A stretch of DNA of 25,672 nt from Syntrophaceae bacterium UBA6112 (GTDB lineage: Bacteria; Desulfobacterota; Syntrophia; Syntrophales; UBA5619), in assembly GCA_002423465.1 (NCBI GenBank), contig DIWG01000041.1:7147-32818 (forward strand), written 5' to 3'. This document shows positions 1 to 6,801 of this stretch, one piece after another (position 1 is the first letter of the stretch; each line of letters starts with the position of its first letter). Position numbers and translations under genes: made by a program. Under the pieces are notes generated by a model. The model was not told where the DNA came from. It was given only the letters and a program-made list of their open reading frames with translations, and ran no database searches.

Positions 1-336
1 GAGACAACCCGGCATCTCTTCGCCGGGTAGTTCGAGGGGCGCAAGCGGGCCACTGGCGCGGGTTCTTTGCGGGCTGGATAAGGTGTCACTGAAAGGTGGC
101 GAGCAGCGGCGAGCGGGTGGATCGGTGAGCAATTAGCAGCGCCCTTAGCCGTCTCACTGCGACAGGGTGATGCGGGAAGTAGGCAATTAGGGAGCGGTAG
201 CGACCGGGGTAGCGGAGCCGCCCGCATGCGCCGTGTATCGGCGCAGAGGACGGCGGAGCGGGCCATCAAGTAACAATGTAGTGAGATGGAACGGAGTAAG
301 CTGGCGCACAAGTACGGGAGAATAAGAGGTGGAGGC
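1..336. repeat. Long direct repeat, unit A copy 1
   Basis: This GC-rich stretch matches 1078-1480 over almost its whole length, with substitutions and a large insertion/deletion. Shared landmarks, in the same order, are a hairpin with a 6-bp stem (8-13 pairing with 22-27, loop atctcttc), the string gcaagcgggccactggcgcg, the string cagcgcccttagc, and the string ccgcccgcatgcgccgtgta. Long open frames cross it on both strands, but they have no recognisable domain, are rich in Arg, Pro and Ala, and look like by-products of high GC. The left end is cut by the window edge, so the true unit may be longer. No function is assigned. Confidence 0.85.
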
Positions 337-837
337 GGTGCACAAAGCCGGTGAGGAACGACGCCTCGGCGCGACCCCGGCGACTACAACGCTGCTACCG
401 TCCTCATGGAAAGCCGGAGACTCGGGGCGTCCGCGCGAAGCGAGGTCGCTCCGGGAGCGGGCAAGGGGTTGAATAAACCGGAGGGCCAAGGCAGTCAGCG
501 CGAAGCGTCTGTCTGCCGACGGCCCGGAGCACCAAACAAAAGCGGCCGAGCGGAGCGTCCGCGGGTTTATGCGGTCGCGGAGCCGGCCGCAACGCCCGAG
601 GACCGGCAGTCTGAGCGCAGCGAAGTCTGCCGGGACCGGGCAAAAGAAAAGTACAAAATGCCGGAGGGGCGGGCCTGTCGCCGCGCAGCGGTCGTCAGGC
701 CTGCCCCGGAGGCAGGGAGGGAGCCCCTCCGGGGCGGACGGGCGCGGATGCCAAGCGGCCGGAGGGGCGGAGCGGAGCCCGGCCCCGACGGACGATGGCA
801 CCCGCGAGGGAGGGCGGGGGAGAACGGCGCGGCAGGC
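337..837. repeat. Structured repeat, unit B copy 1
   Basis: It opens with a box of about 75 bases (337-411, starting ggtgcacaaagccgg) that recurs at 838, 1481 and 1933. The rest is a chain of hairpins whose loops carry a gcgaagcg-like core. Examples are a stem ccggag/ctccgg near 413-455, a stem ggcag/ctgcc near 494-521, a 7-bp stem ccggcag/ctgccgg near 602-632, and a stem ggcctg/caggcc near 672-700. The same loops appear in unit B copy 3 (1481-1932) with different stem bases. No credible protein is encoded. It may be a non-coding RNA or a palindromic repeat family; this is inferred from structure only. Confidence 0.7.
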
Positions 838-1035
838 GGTGCACCAAGCCGGCAGGGAGCGACGCCGCGGCGCGACCCCGGCGACTGCAACGCCGCTACC
901 ATCCTCATGGAAAGCCCGCGACCCGGTGCGTCCGAGCAAAGCGAGGCCGCGCCGGGAAACGGGACGCCATGGCGAGAGGGAAGTCGGAGGGCCAAGGCAG
1001 TCGCCGCGAAGCGCGCGTCTGCTGACGGGTTGAAC
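838..1035. repeat. Structured repeat, unit B copy 2 (short)
   Basis: The opening box (ggtgcaccaagccgg at 838) and the following hairpin with loop gcgtccgagcaaagcgaggc match the other B copies. The stem here is cccgg/ccggg. A ggcag...ctgc hairpin near 986-1023 with a gcgaagcg core matches one in copy 1 near 494. The copy then breaks off into about 40 bases of lower-GC sequence before unit A starts again at 1078, so it is a truncated version of the longer B copies. Confidence 0.7.
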
Positions 1036-1077
1036 TGGTTCTTTGTTGCAGTGGTAATAATCAAGCGTACGCGCCCC

Positions 1078-1480
1078 GAGACAACCCGGCATCTCTTCGC
1101 CGGGTAGTTCGAGGGGCGCAAGCGGGCCACTGGCGCGGATGTCTTTGCGGGCCGGATAAGGTGTCACTAAAATGCGGCGAGCAGCGCCCTTAGCGCCATC
1201 GGCGCGACAGGGTGATGCGGACAAGCGATGCCGATGCTTGTTCAGAGCAGCGGCGAGCGGGCGGATCGTGAGCAATTAAGCAGCGCCCTTAGCCGTCTCA
1301 CGGCGACAGGGTGATGCGGGCAATAGGCAATGAGGGAGCGGGAGCGACCGGGGTAGCGGAGCCGCCCGCATGCGCCGTGTATCGGCGCAGAGGACGGCGG
1401 AGCGGGCCATCAAGTAACAATGTAGTGAGATGGAGTGGAGTAAGCTGGCGCACAAGTACGGGAGAATAAGGGGTGGCGGC
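1078..1480. repeat. Long direct repeat, unit A copy 2
   Basis: This is the second copy of the sequence at 1-336. It keeps the 6-bp hairpin (1085-1090 with 1099-1104) and the closing part almost base for base (compare 1361-1480 with 217-336). Inside it, the motif cagcgcccttagc followed by cgacagggtgatgcgg occurs twice (about 1182-1220 and 1281-1320), an imperfect internal duplication missing from copy 1. Length differences between the copies therefore come partly from local tandem duplication. Confidence 0.85.
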
Positions 1481-1932
1481 GGTGCACAAAGCCGGTGAGG
1501 AGCGACGCCTCGGCGCGACCCCGGCGACTGCAACGCTGCTGACATCCTCATGGAAACCCGGGACCCGGTGCGTCCGAGCAAAGCGAGGCCGCTCCGGGTC
1601 CCGGCAAGAAAAAAACGACCGGAGCTCAAATTCATGTTTAAGCGGATGAGCGGAGCGTCCGAAGGACGCGGAGCCATCCGTGGAAAAGCCCGAGGACCGG
1701 CTGTCGGAGCGAAGCGACGTCTGCCGGGACCGGGCAAAACAAAGGTGACTTCAGCCGGAGGGTCGCGCCTGTCGCCGCGAAGCGGTCGTCAGGCGCGACC
1801 CGGAGGCGTAGAGGGAGCCCCAGCGGGGCGGACGGGAGCGGGTGTAAATCGCCCGACGGTACGGCCGCGGAACGCGGCCCCGAAGGGCGATTGCAACCGA
1901 GAGGGAGGGCGGGGGAATACAGGGGCGGCTGC
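1481..1932. repeat. Structured repeat, unit B copy 3
   Basis: It follows unit A copy 2 exactly as B copy 1 follows A copy 1. The opening box is at 1481-1552. The next hairpin has a perfect 11-bp stem (1558-1568 with 1594-1604) around the loop also seen at 918 and 425. Further hairpins near 1698-1728 and 1767-1796 match those near 602 and 672 in copy 1. The loop tcgccgcgaagcggtcgt at about 1771-1788 is kept, while the outer stem is cgcctg/caggcg instead of ggcctg/caggcc. An A-rich insert near 1605-1650 separates two of the hairpins. Confidence 0.72.
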
Positions 1933-2019
1933 GGTGCACAAAGCCGGTGAGGAGCGACGCCTCGGCGCGACCCCGGCGACTGCAACGCCGCTGACTCACC
2001 GGCTGCCATAGGCAGCCGG
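1933..2019. repeat. Structured repeat, unit B copy 4 (terminal, short)
   Basis: The opening box recurs at 1933-1994, nearly identical to 1481-1543. The copy then stops and is followed by a perfect 9-bp stem with a three-base loop (1999-2007 with 2011-2019). After that hairpin the base composition becomes less extreme. This appears to be the right-hand end of the repeat mosaic. The hairpin lacks a clean T-run on either side, so it is not called a terminator. Confidence 0.65.
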
Positions 2020-2364
2020 AATTGGAAACAATGAAAGGTGCAAATGAAGTGACGGGCTGGAGGGCGGGCGAGACGCCTGCCGAAGATGCACGGGCCGTGA
2101 CGCCCACGGCGGCGCGGCCTGTGCCCTGATTGTAGACGGCATGCCAGCCCGGAAGACCGGCGCGCCATTTGCGTACCGCAGCAAGGGACATGACAGACCC
2201 GTCAGGGGCTGGCGTGGCCCTTGCCTCTTCCGGGGCGGGCGGTCGGGAATTCCCCCTCAGGGGGATGAAGGGGGGACTGAAAAGATGCAAGGGGCGTGAC
2301 GGCCATCCGTCAGGTGGCCGGCGCGAACCTTGCCTACCGACCTTTCATCTCTTTTCCGGAGCCG
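2020..2364. other. Non-coding stretch with short imperfect repeats
   Basis: No convincing gene was found. Two related segments are visible: 2191-2231 and 2297-2338 share ccgtcagg, then ggcg, then ccttgcct. Each starts with a small hairpin, and the second has a perfect 6-bp stem tgacgg/ccgtca at 2297-2312. A third relative, sharing aagatgca...cgtgacg, sits near 2083-2105 and again at 2282-2301. These look like worn relatives of the hairpin-rich mosaic to the left. Confidence 0.45.
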
Positions 2365-2472
2365 GTTTATTCCCTCATTTACTCCTTCATTTACTCTCCC
2401 ATTTATTCACTCACTTGTTCACTCATTTATTCCGTCATCCGTTCCGTCACTCATCCCGCCATTTACACCGCC
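2365..2472. repeat. Nine consecutive degenerate 12-base tandem repeats
   Basis: The stretch divides without gaps into nine units of 12 bases starting at 2365, 2377, 2389, 2401, 2413, 2425, 2437, 2449 and 2461. Most resemble atttattcnntc, for example atttactccttc (2377), atttattcactc (2401) and atttattccgtc (2425). The period is a multiple of three, so open frames cross it, but those predicted peptides resemble nothing known. The array ends just before the promoter at 2483. It could be a binding-site array (iteron-like or for a regulator) or a simple expanding microrepeat; the sequence does not decide. Confidence 0.75.
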
Positions 2473-2482
2473 CAAATAGGCT

Positions 2483-2511
2483 TTGACAATTTCCACTACA
2501 TTACGTAGATT
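2483..2511 (+). promoter_or_regulatory. Probable sigma-70 promoter giving a leaderless message
   Basis: A perfect -35 box ttgaca (2483-2488) is followed after 17 bases by tagatt (2506-2511), a 4/6 match to the -10 consensus. The ATG of the next gene lies at 2518, about where transcription should start, and no Shine-Dalgarno sequence precedes it. An inverted repeat ctac/gtag (2496-2499 with 2505-2508) spans the spacer and start of the -10 box and could be an operator. Confidence 0.55.
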
Positions 2512-2517
2512 ATATCT

Positions 2518-2841
2518 ATGAAAGTAGCGAAAGCAGATCCGGTCATCCACGGTCTACTGTCAGAGGAGCAGCAGCGGAGCCGCCAGATTCTTCAGGCTCT
2601 GCAAGCGAAAGCCGATAAGCTTCCCAAGGGTGCCCTCAATGCGCGGAGGAAGCAGGTCCAGGGTAAGGAATACCTTTACCATTACCTCGTTCGGCGGGAG
2701 GGCAAAAAGGTCGTCAACCAGCATATCGCTGAGCGGGATCTGTCAGTGCTGCGGGAACAGATCGCCGAGCGGGAGAAATGCCGGGCAGAGATCCGGATTT
2801 ACAGGCAGCGCCTGGCCTATCTGGAAAGGCTTCTACGATGA
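2518..2841 (+). CDS. Small conserved-looking hypothetical protein
   Basis: This 107-residue protein is not firmly recognised. Residues 1-35 look helical. Residues 36-65 form a basic segment (LPKGALNARRKQ, then EYLYHYLVRREGKKVV) that reads like a beta-hairpin nucleic-acid-binding element. Residues 70-107 are a charged coiled coil (REQIAEREKCRAEIR). The layout recalls small DUF6788-like proteins, but that match is from memory only. The start at 2518 is the only Met before the conserved-looking part and sits directly after the -10 box, so the message is probably leaderless. Its stop overlaps the next gene's ATG (2838), so the two are co-translated. It may regulate the nuclease or itself, possibly at the 12-base repeats upstream; this is inference. 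Confidence 0.65.
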   Translation: MKVAKADPVIHGLLSEEQQRSRQILQALQAKADKLPKGALNARRKQVQGKEYLYHYLVRREGKKVVNQHIAERDLSVLREQIAEREKCRAEIRIYRQRLAYLERLLR

Positions 2842-3380
2842 ACAATGTTCTGTTGGGTCATCCTAAAAAACTGTTGCTGCTCATTCTCACGGCATTGGTG
2901 ATCTTCTGTGCCGCAGCCAGCCAGGCCGCACCCCTCCGAACCGTCACGGCCACCATTACCAAGATCTCGGACGGCGATACCGTGCAGGCCGTTACCCCAG
3001 AGGGGACCAAGCTGAAGGTCCGCCTTTACGGCATTGATGCGCCGGAGACCTCCAAGGGAAAGATCCAGGGAGAGCCCTTCGGCAATGCCTCCCGGGATTA
3101 CCTTGCCTCCCTGGTCGGCCAGAGATCCGTCCGGGTAGAGATCCGCGACATCGACCGCTATCGGCGGATGGTCGCCATCCTCTGGCTTGGGGAGAGGAAC
3201 GTGAACCTGGAGATGATCAACGCCGGCATGGCCGAGGCCTATGGGGAGTATCTGAAACAACCCTATCGTGGCCCCTTTCTCCAAGCCGAGCAGGAGGCCA
3301 AGGCCCAGGCGAAAGGAATCTGGTCCCAGGGAAACAGCTATGAGCGGCCCTCCCAGTTCAGGAGAAGGATGGGGAGCTGA
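2838..3380 (+). CDS. Secreted micrococcal (staphylococcal)-type nuclease
   Basis: This 180-residue protein has an N-terminal export signal (basic start, hydrophobic 11-26, probable cleavage after ASQA near residue 30). It is followed by one SNase domain, about residues 35-165, which cuts single- and double-stranded nucleic acid using calcium in known members. Active-site signatures are visible: VRLYGIDAPE (Arg62, Asp67, Glu70) and DRYRR (Asp106 to Arg110), matching the Arg/Asp/Glu/Arg set of staphylococcal nuclease. The start at 2838 was chosen because it overlaps the upstream stop (ATGA) and places the signal peptide at the N-terminus; an upstream ATG at 2778 would bury it. Such nucleases are often found on plasmids and integrative elements, which suits the repeat-rich left side. 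A periplasmic or secreted role is inferred. Confidence 0.88.
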   Translation: MNNVLLGHPKKLLLLILTALVIFCAAASQAAPLRTVTATITKISDGDTVQAVTPEGTKLKVRLYGIDAPETSKGKIQGEPFGNASRDYLASLVGQRSVRVEIRDIDRYRRMVAILWLGERNVNLEMINAGMAEAYGEYLKQPYRGPFLQAEQEAKAQAKGIWSQGNSYERPSQFRRRMGS

Positions 3381-3393
3381 ACAAAGAATCATC

Positions 3394-3525
3394 ATGCCAC
3401 AGGGAAAGTATCCGCTGGATTTCCTTATTGGCAAAGCCATTGCCTACCAAATTCATTCTCTGCGAGATTCTTTGGCGGATGAAATAGTGGTTAATTTACT
3501 GCAAAGTTCTGGCATTCCCACTTGA
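3394..3525 (+). CDS. Possible small ORF, unknown
   Basis: A 43-codon open frame begins at an ATG 13 bases after the nuclease stop and encodes a mostly hydrophobic-amphipathic peptide (PLDFLIGKAIAYQ, then DEIVVNLLQSSG). No ribosome binding site is apparent and no family is recognised. It could be the tail of a decayed gene or chance. It lies in the spacer between the nuclease operon and the defence island. Confidence 0.2.
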   Translation: MPQGKYPLDFLIGKAIAYQIHSLRDSLADEIVVNLLQSSGIPT

Positions 3526-3591
3526 TATCTGCTATTGAATTGCAGCTTTGCACGGCATCTTTCACACACTGGACCGACAGAGAACCCATCC

Positions 3592-6500
3592 ATGCAAAAC
3601 GACCTGACATTCTTCACCAATGACCCAGGTTCCACGCTGCTTGACCGGTTCCAGCGAACCCTCCGGGACGTGAAATTTTTCGACATCCTGGTGGGCTACT
3701 TCCGCACCAGCGGCTTTGACAGGCTCCACGAGTCATTCGCCTCCATCGACAAGATCCGCATCCTCGTCGGCCTGAACGTCGATCGGCAGGCCTTCGAGAT
3801 CATCGACGCCTACCAGTCTCAATCCACGCTGGATTTCGAATCCCACAAGCGAACAAAGGAAATCTTCTCCGCAGCGGTCACCGAAGAGATGGACCGCTCG
3901 CCGGACAGCTTCGAGACCGAACTGGGCGTCCGCAAGTTCATCGAGTTTCTGCGATCCGGCAAGATGGAGATCAAGGCCTACCCCGGCGGCAACCTCCACG
4001 CCAAGGTTTACATCAGCCGCTTCGGCGAGGACGACCGCGATTTCGGACGGGTGATCACCGGCTCCAGCAACTTCTCCGAGGCGGGCTTCGTCGCCAACCG
4101 AGAGTTCAACGTGGAGTTGAAAAACCGGGCGGACGTGGAATTCGCCCTGGCCCGATTCGAGGAGCTCTGGAAGGACGCGGTCGATCTTTCCCGCGAATAC
4201 GTGGACACCATCCACGACAAGACCTGGCTCAACGACGAGATCACCCCCTACCATCTCTACCTGAAATTCCTCTACGAGCACTTCCGGGAAGACATCAACA
4301 TCGATGAGGATTTCGAGACCTTCCTGCCGGAAGGGTTCATGGACCTGGACTACCAGAAGCAGGCCGTCATCGCCGCGAAGAAGATTCTCGACGCCTACAA
4401 CGGCGTTTTTCTGGCCGACGTGGTCGGCCTCGGTAAGACCTTCATCTCCGCCATGCTCGCCCAGCAGCTCCGAGGCAAGATCCTGGTCATCTGCCCACCC
4501 GTACTGAAGGACTACTGGGAGGAGACCTTCTTCGAGTTCGGCGTCCGCGGCTACAAGGTGGAGTCCCTTGGCAAGCTCGATCATATCATCAAAGAAGGGG
4601 CCGCCAAGTTCGATTTCATCTTCATCGACGAGGCCCACCGCTTCCGCAATGAAGTCACTTTAGGGTACGAGAAGCTCCACCAGATCTGCTTCGGCAAGAA
4701 GGTGATCCTGGTCTCGGCCACGCCGCTCAACAACTCCGTGGAGGATATCTACAGCCAGCTCAAGCTCTTCCAGATCCCCAAGAAGAGCACAATCCCCGGT
4801 GTTCCCGACCTGGAGAAGTTCTTCGCCGGCCTCAGGGGCCGCCTGGATCGTTATGACAAAACGGATCCCGGCTACGCAAACGAAATCAAGGGCGTCTCAC
4901 GCGACGTCAGGGAGAAGGTGCTCAAATACGTCATGGTTCGCCGCACTCGCTCCGAAGTCGTCAATTTCTTCAAAGACGACATAACCAAACAGGGGCTCTC
5001 TTTCCCCGAGTTGGGCGATCCCCAGCGCCTGATCTACACCTTTGACGCCCGGCAGGAGCGCATCTTCAACGCAACCATCGAGCACCTCAAAAAGTTCAGC
5101 TACGCCCGTTACACGCCGCTGCTCTACCTGAAAAAGCAGCTCGACCCCCTGGAACTCCAGTCCCAGCGAAATATCGGCGGGTTCATGAAGGGTATCCTGG
5201 TCAAGCGTCTGGAGAGCAGTTTCCACGCCTTCGGAAACACGCTCAAGCGCTTCATCGGCTCCTATGAGAAGTTCATCGCCATGGTCGAGAAGGGCACGGT
5301 CTACATCAGCAAGCGGGTGAACGTGTACGACTTCCTGGAGGAGGACAACGAGGGGGCCCTGCTGAATCTGGTGGAGCAGGACCGGGTGCAGAAATACGCG
5401 GCCGACGAGTTCACCGACGATTTCCTCACCCGGCTGAACGATGACTTGAGTCTCCTGAAGGAGATAAAACGGATCTGGATGGGGATCACCGGCGATCCCA
5501 AGATCGAGCAGTTCGTCGGCGACCTGCGCGGCCACGCCATCCTCAAGGGCAAGAAGCTCCTGGTCTTCACCGAGTCGAAGGAGACGGGCGAGTACCTCTA
5601 CCGACGCCTGGAGCGGGAATTTCCCGGCGAGGCGATGTTCTTCTGCAGCACGGGCGGTCTCTACGACGGCGTGGAATTCGGGCCGACGCCGGCGCGCGAC
5701 CTCATCAAGGACCACTTCGATCCGAACCGGAAACAGGGACGCAAGGAAGGCATCCGCATCCTCGTTACCACCGACGTCCTGGCGGAGGGGATCAACCTCC
5801 ACCGCTCCAACATCGTCATCAACTACGACCTCCCCTGGAACCCGACCCGTGTTCTCCAGCGGGTGGGCCGTGTGAACCGGGTCGGCGCGGCCCATGATAA
5901 GGTCCACGTGTTCAATTTCTTCCCCACTGCCCAGTCCGACCTGCACCTGGGACTGGAGGCCAGCATCAAGGCCAAGATCCAGGCCTTCCACGACACCCTC
6001 GGGGAAGATTCCAAATACCTGACCGACGAGGAAGAGATCACCAGCCATGAGCTCTTCGGCGATCGGCTCTTCGCGAAACTGAACGACAGGAAGAATCTGG
6101 AAGGGGAAGACGAGGGCGAACGGTCGGAGCTGGAGTACCTCCAGAAGATCCGCGACATCCGCGACAACGATCCCGGCCTGTTCGAGAGGATCAAGCGTCT
6201 GCCCAAGAAGGCCCGCTCCGGCCGGGCCTGGCCGACCGGCGGGGATGCTGAGCCTGACGCCGTGGTCACCTTCTTCCGCAAGGGCAAGCTCAAAAAGTTC
6301 TGCCTGGCCAGTGAAAGGGCCGTCCGGGAGCTCACCTTCTTCGAGGCCGCCGACTGCTTCGCCTGCGCGCCCGACGCCAAGCGTCTGCCGCTGCCCAAGG
6401 CATTCTACCCGCTCCTGGAACGGAACAAACAGGAGTTTGACCTTCTCACCTCCGGCGAGATCCCGGAAAAGACCGGCCACGGCAGCAAGTCCAACGAGGC

Positions 6501-6801
6501 CTATCTCATCAAGAGGCTCAAGGCCAGAGAGATGAAACAGTTCCAGGGATTCACCGACGACGATGAAGACTTTCTCAAGGCGGTGCTCAAGGCCTTCGAG
6601 GACGGCGTCATCCCCAAGAACACGAGCAAGCGGCTAAAGCAGGAACTGGAGAAGGAAGCCCATCCGCTCAAGTCGCTGGCCATCCTCCGAAACAACATCC
6701 CCCTTGCCCTGCTGACGGGCGGCCAGATGCCGCGGGGACGGGAGATGACCACCCGGGAGGTGATCCTCTCCGAATACCTGACCGCAAAGGGAGCTGATTG
6801 A
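3592..6801 (+). CDS. PLD nuclease-SNF2 helicase fusion (restriction-type translocase)
   Basis: This 1069-residue protein combines two modules. Residues about 1-190 are a phospholipase-D-type nuclease half site: His136 and Lys138 in NLHAKVY, then GSSNFSEAG near 157. Residues about 260-800 are a superfamily 2 SNF2-like helicase: Walker A DVVGLGKT (276-283), DEAH (346-349), SATPLNN (near 376), and a C-terminal lobe with TTDVLAEGINL and QRVGRVNRVG (near 756-765). Residues 800-1069 are an uncharacterised tail. The start at 3592 (MQNDLTFF) was preferred over a TTG at 3535 because the PLD fold begins there. Its stop overlaps the methylase ATG by one base, so the two are surely one system, comparable in logic to a split type ISP enzyme or to the helicase/methylase pair of class 1 DISARM. 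None of the other DISARM genes is present. A role in cutting unmodified foreign DNA is inferred. Confidence 0.88.
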   Translation: MQNDLTFFTNDPGSTLLDRFQRTLRDVKFFDILVGYFRTSGFDRLHESFASIDKIRILVGLNVDRQAFEIIDAYQSQSTLDFESHKRTKEIFSAAVTEEMDRSPDSFETELGVRKFIEFLRSGKMEIKAYPGGNLHAKVYISRFGEDDRDFGRVITGSSNFSEAGFVANREFNVELKNRADVEFALARFEELWKDAVDLSREYVDTIHDKTWLNDEITPYHLYLKFLYEHFREDINIDEDFETFLPEGFMDLDYQKQAVIAAKKILDAYNGVFLADVVGLGKTFISAMLAQQLRGKILVICPPVLKDYWEETFFEFGVRGYKVESLGKLDHIIKEGAAKFDFIFIDEAHRFRNEVTLGYEKLHQICFGKKVILVSATPLNNSVEDIYSQLKLFQIPKKSTIPGVPDLEKFFAGLRGRLDRYDKTDPGYANEIKGVSRDVREKVLKYVMVRRTRSEVVNFFKDDITKQGLSFPELGDPQRLIYTFDARQERIFNATIEHLKKFSYARYTPLLYLKKQLDPLELQSQRNIGGFMKGILVKRLESSFHAFGNTLKRFIGSYEKFIAMVEKGTVYISKRVNVYDFLEEDNEGALLNLVEQDRVQKYAADEFTDDFLTRLNDDLSLLKEIKRIWMGITGDPKIEQFVGDLRGHAILKGKKLLVFTESKETGEYLYRRLEREFPGEAMFFCSTGGLYDGVEFGPTPARDLIKDHFDPNRKQGRKEGIRILVTTDVLAEGINLHRSNIVINYDLPWNPTRVLQRVGRVNRVGAAHDKVHVFNFFPTAQSDLHLGLEASIKAKIQAFHDTLGEDSKYLTDEEEITSHELFGDRLFAKLNDRKNLEGEDEGERSELEYLQKIRDIRDNDPGLFERIKRLPKKARSGRAWPTGGDAEPDAVVTFFRKGKLKKFCLASERAVRELTFFEAADCFACAPDAKRLPLPKAFYPLLERNKQEFDLLTSGEIPEKTGHGSKSNEAYLIKRLKAREMKQFQGFTDDDEDFLKAVLKAFEDGVIPKNTSKRLKQELEKEAHPLKSLAILRNNIPLALLTGGQMPRGREMTTREVILSEYLTAKGAD

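Noticed and set aside
187..1275. Long minus-strand open frame of 362 codons, and further frames of 150-230 codons on both strands in 1-2300
   Set aside because: They run across repeated, hairpin-rich GC-rich DNA, several frames overlap on both strands, and the products are low-complexity Arg/Pro/Ala sequences without domains.
1..2019. CRISPR array
   Set aside because: Repeats are hundreds of bases long, irregular and hairpin-rich; there are no short identical repeats with unique spacers and no cas genes.
1999..2019. Rho-independent terminator at the end of the repeat mosaic
   Set aside because: The stem is perfect but no T-run follows on either strand and no gene ends nearby.
4897..6480. 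Minus-strand open frame of 527 codons, and similar long antisense frames at 3733, 7152 and 8562
   Set aside because: They are shadows of the helicase and methylase genes in GC-rich DNA; the plus-strand frames carry all the motifs.
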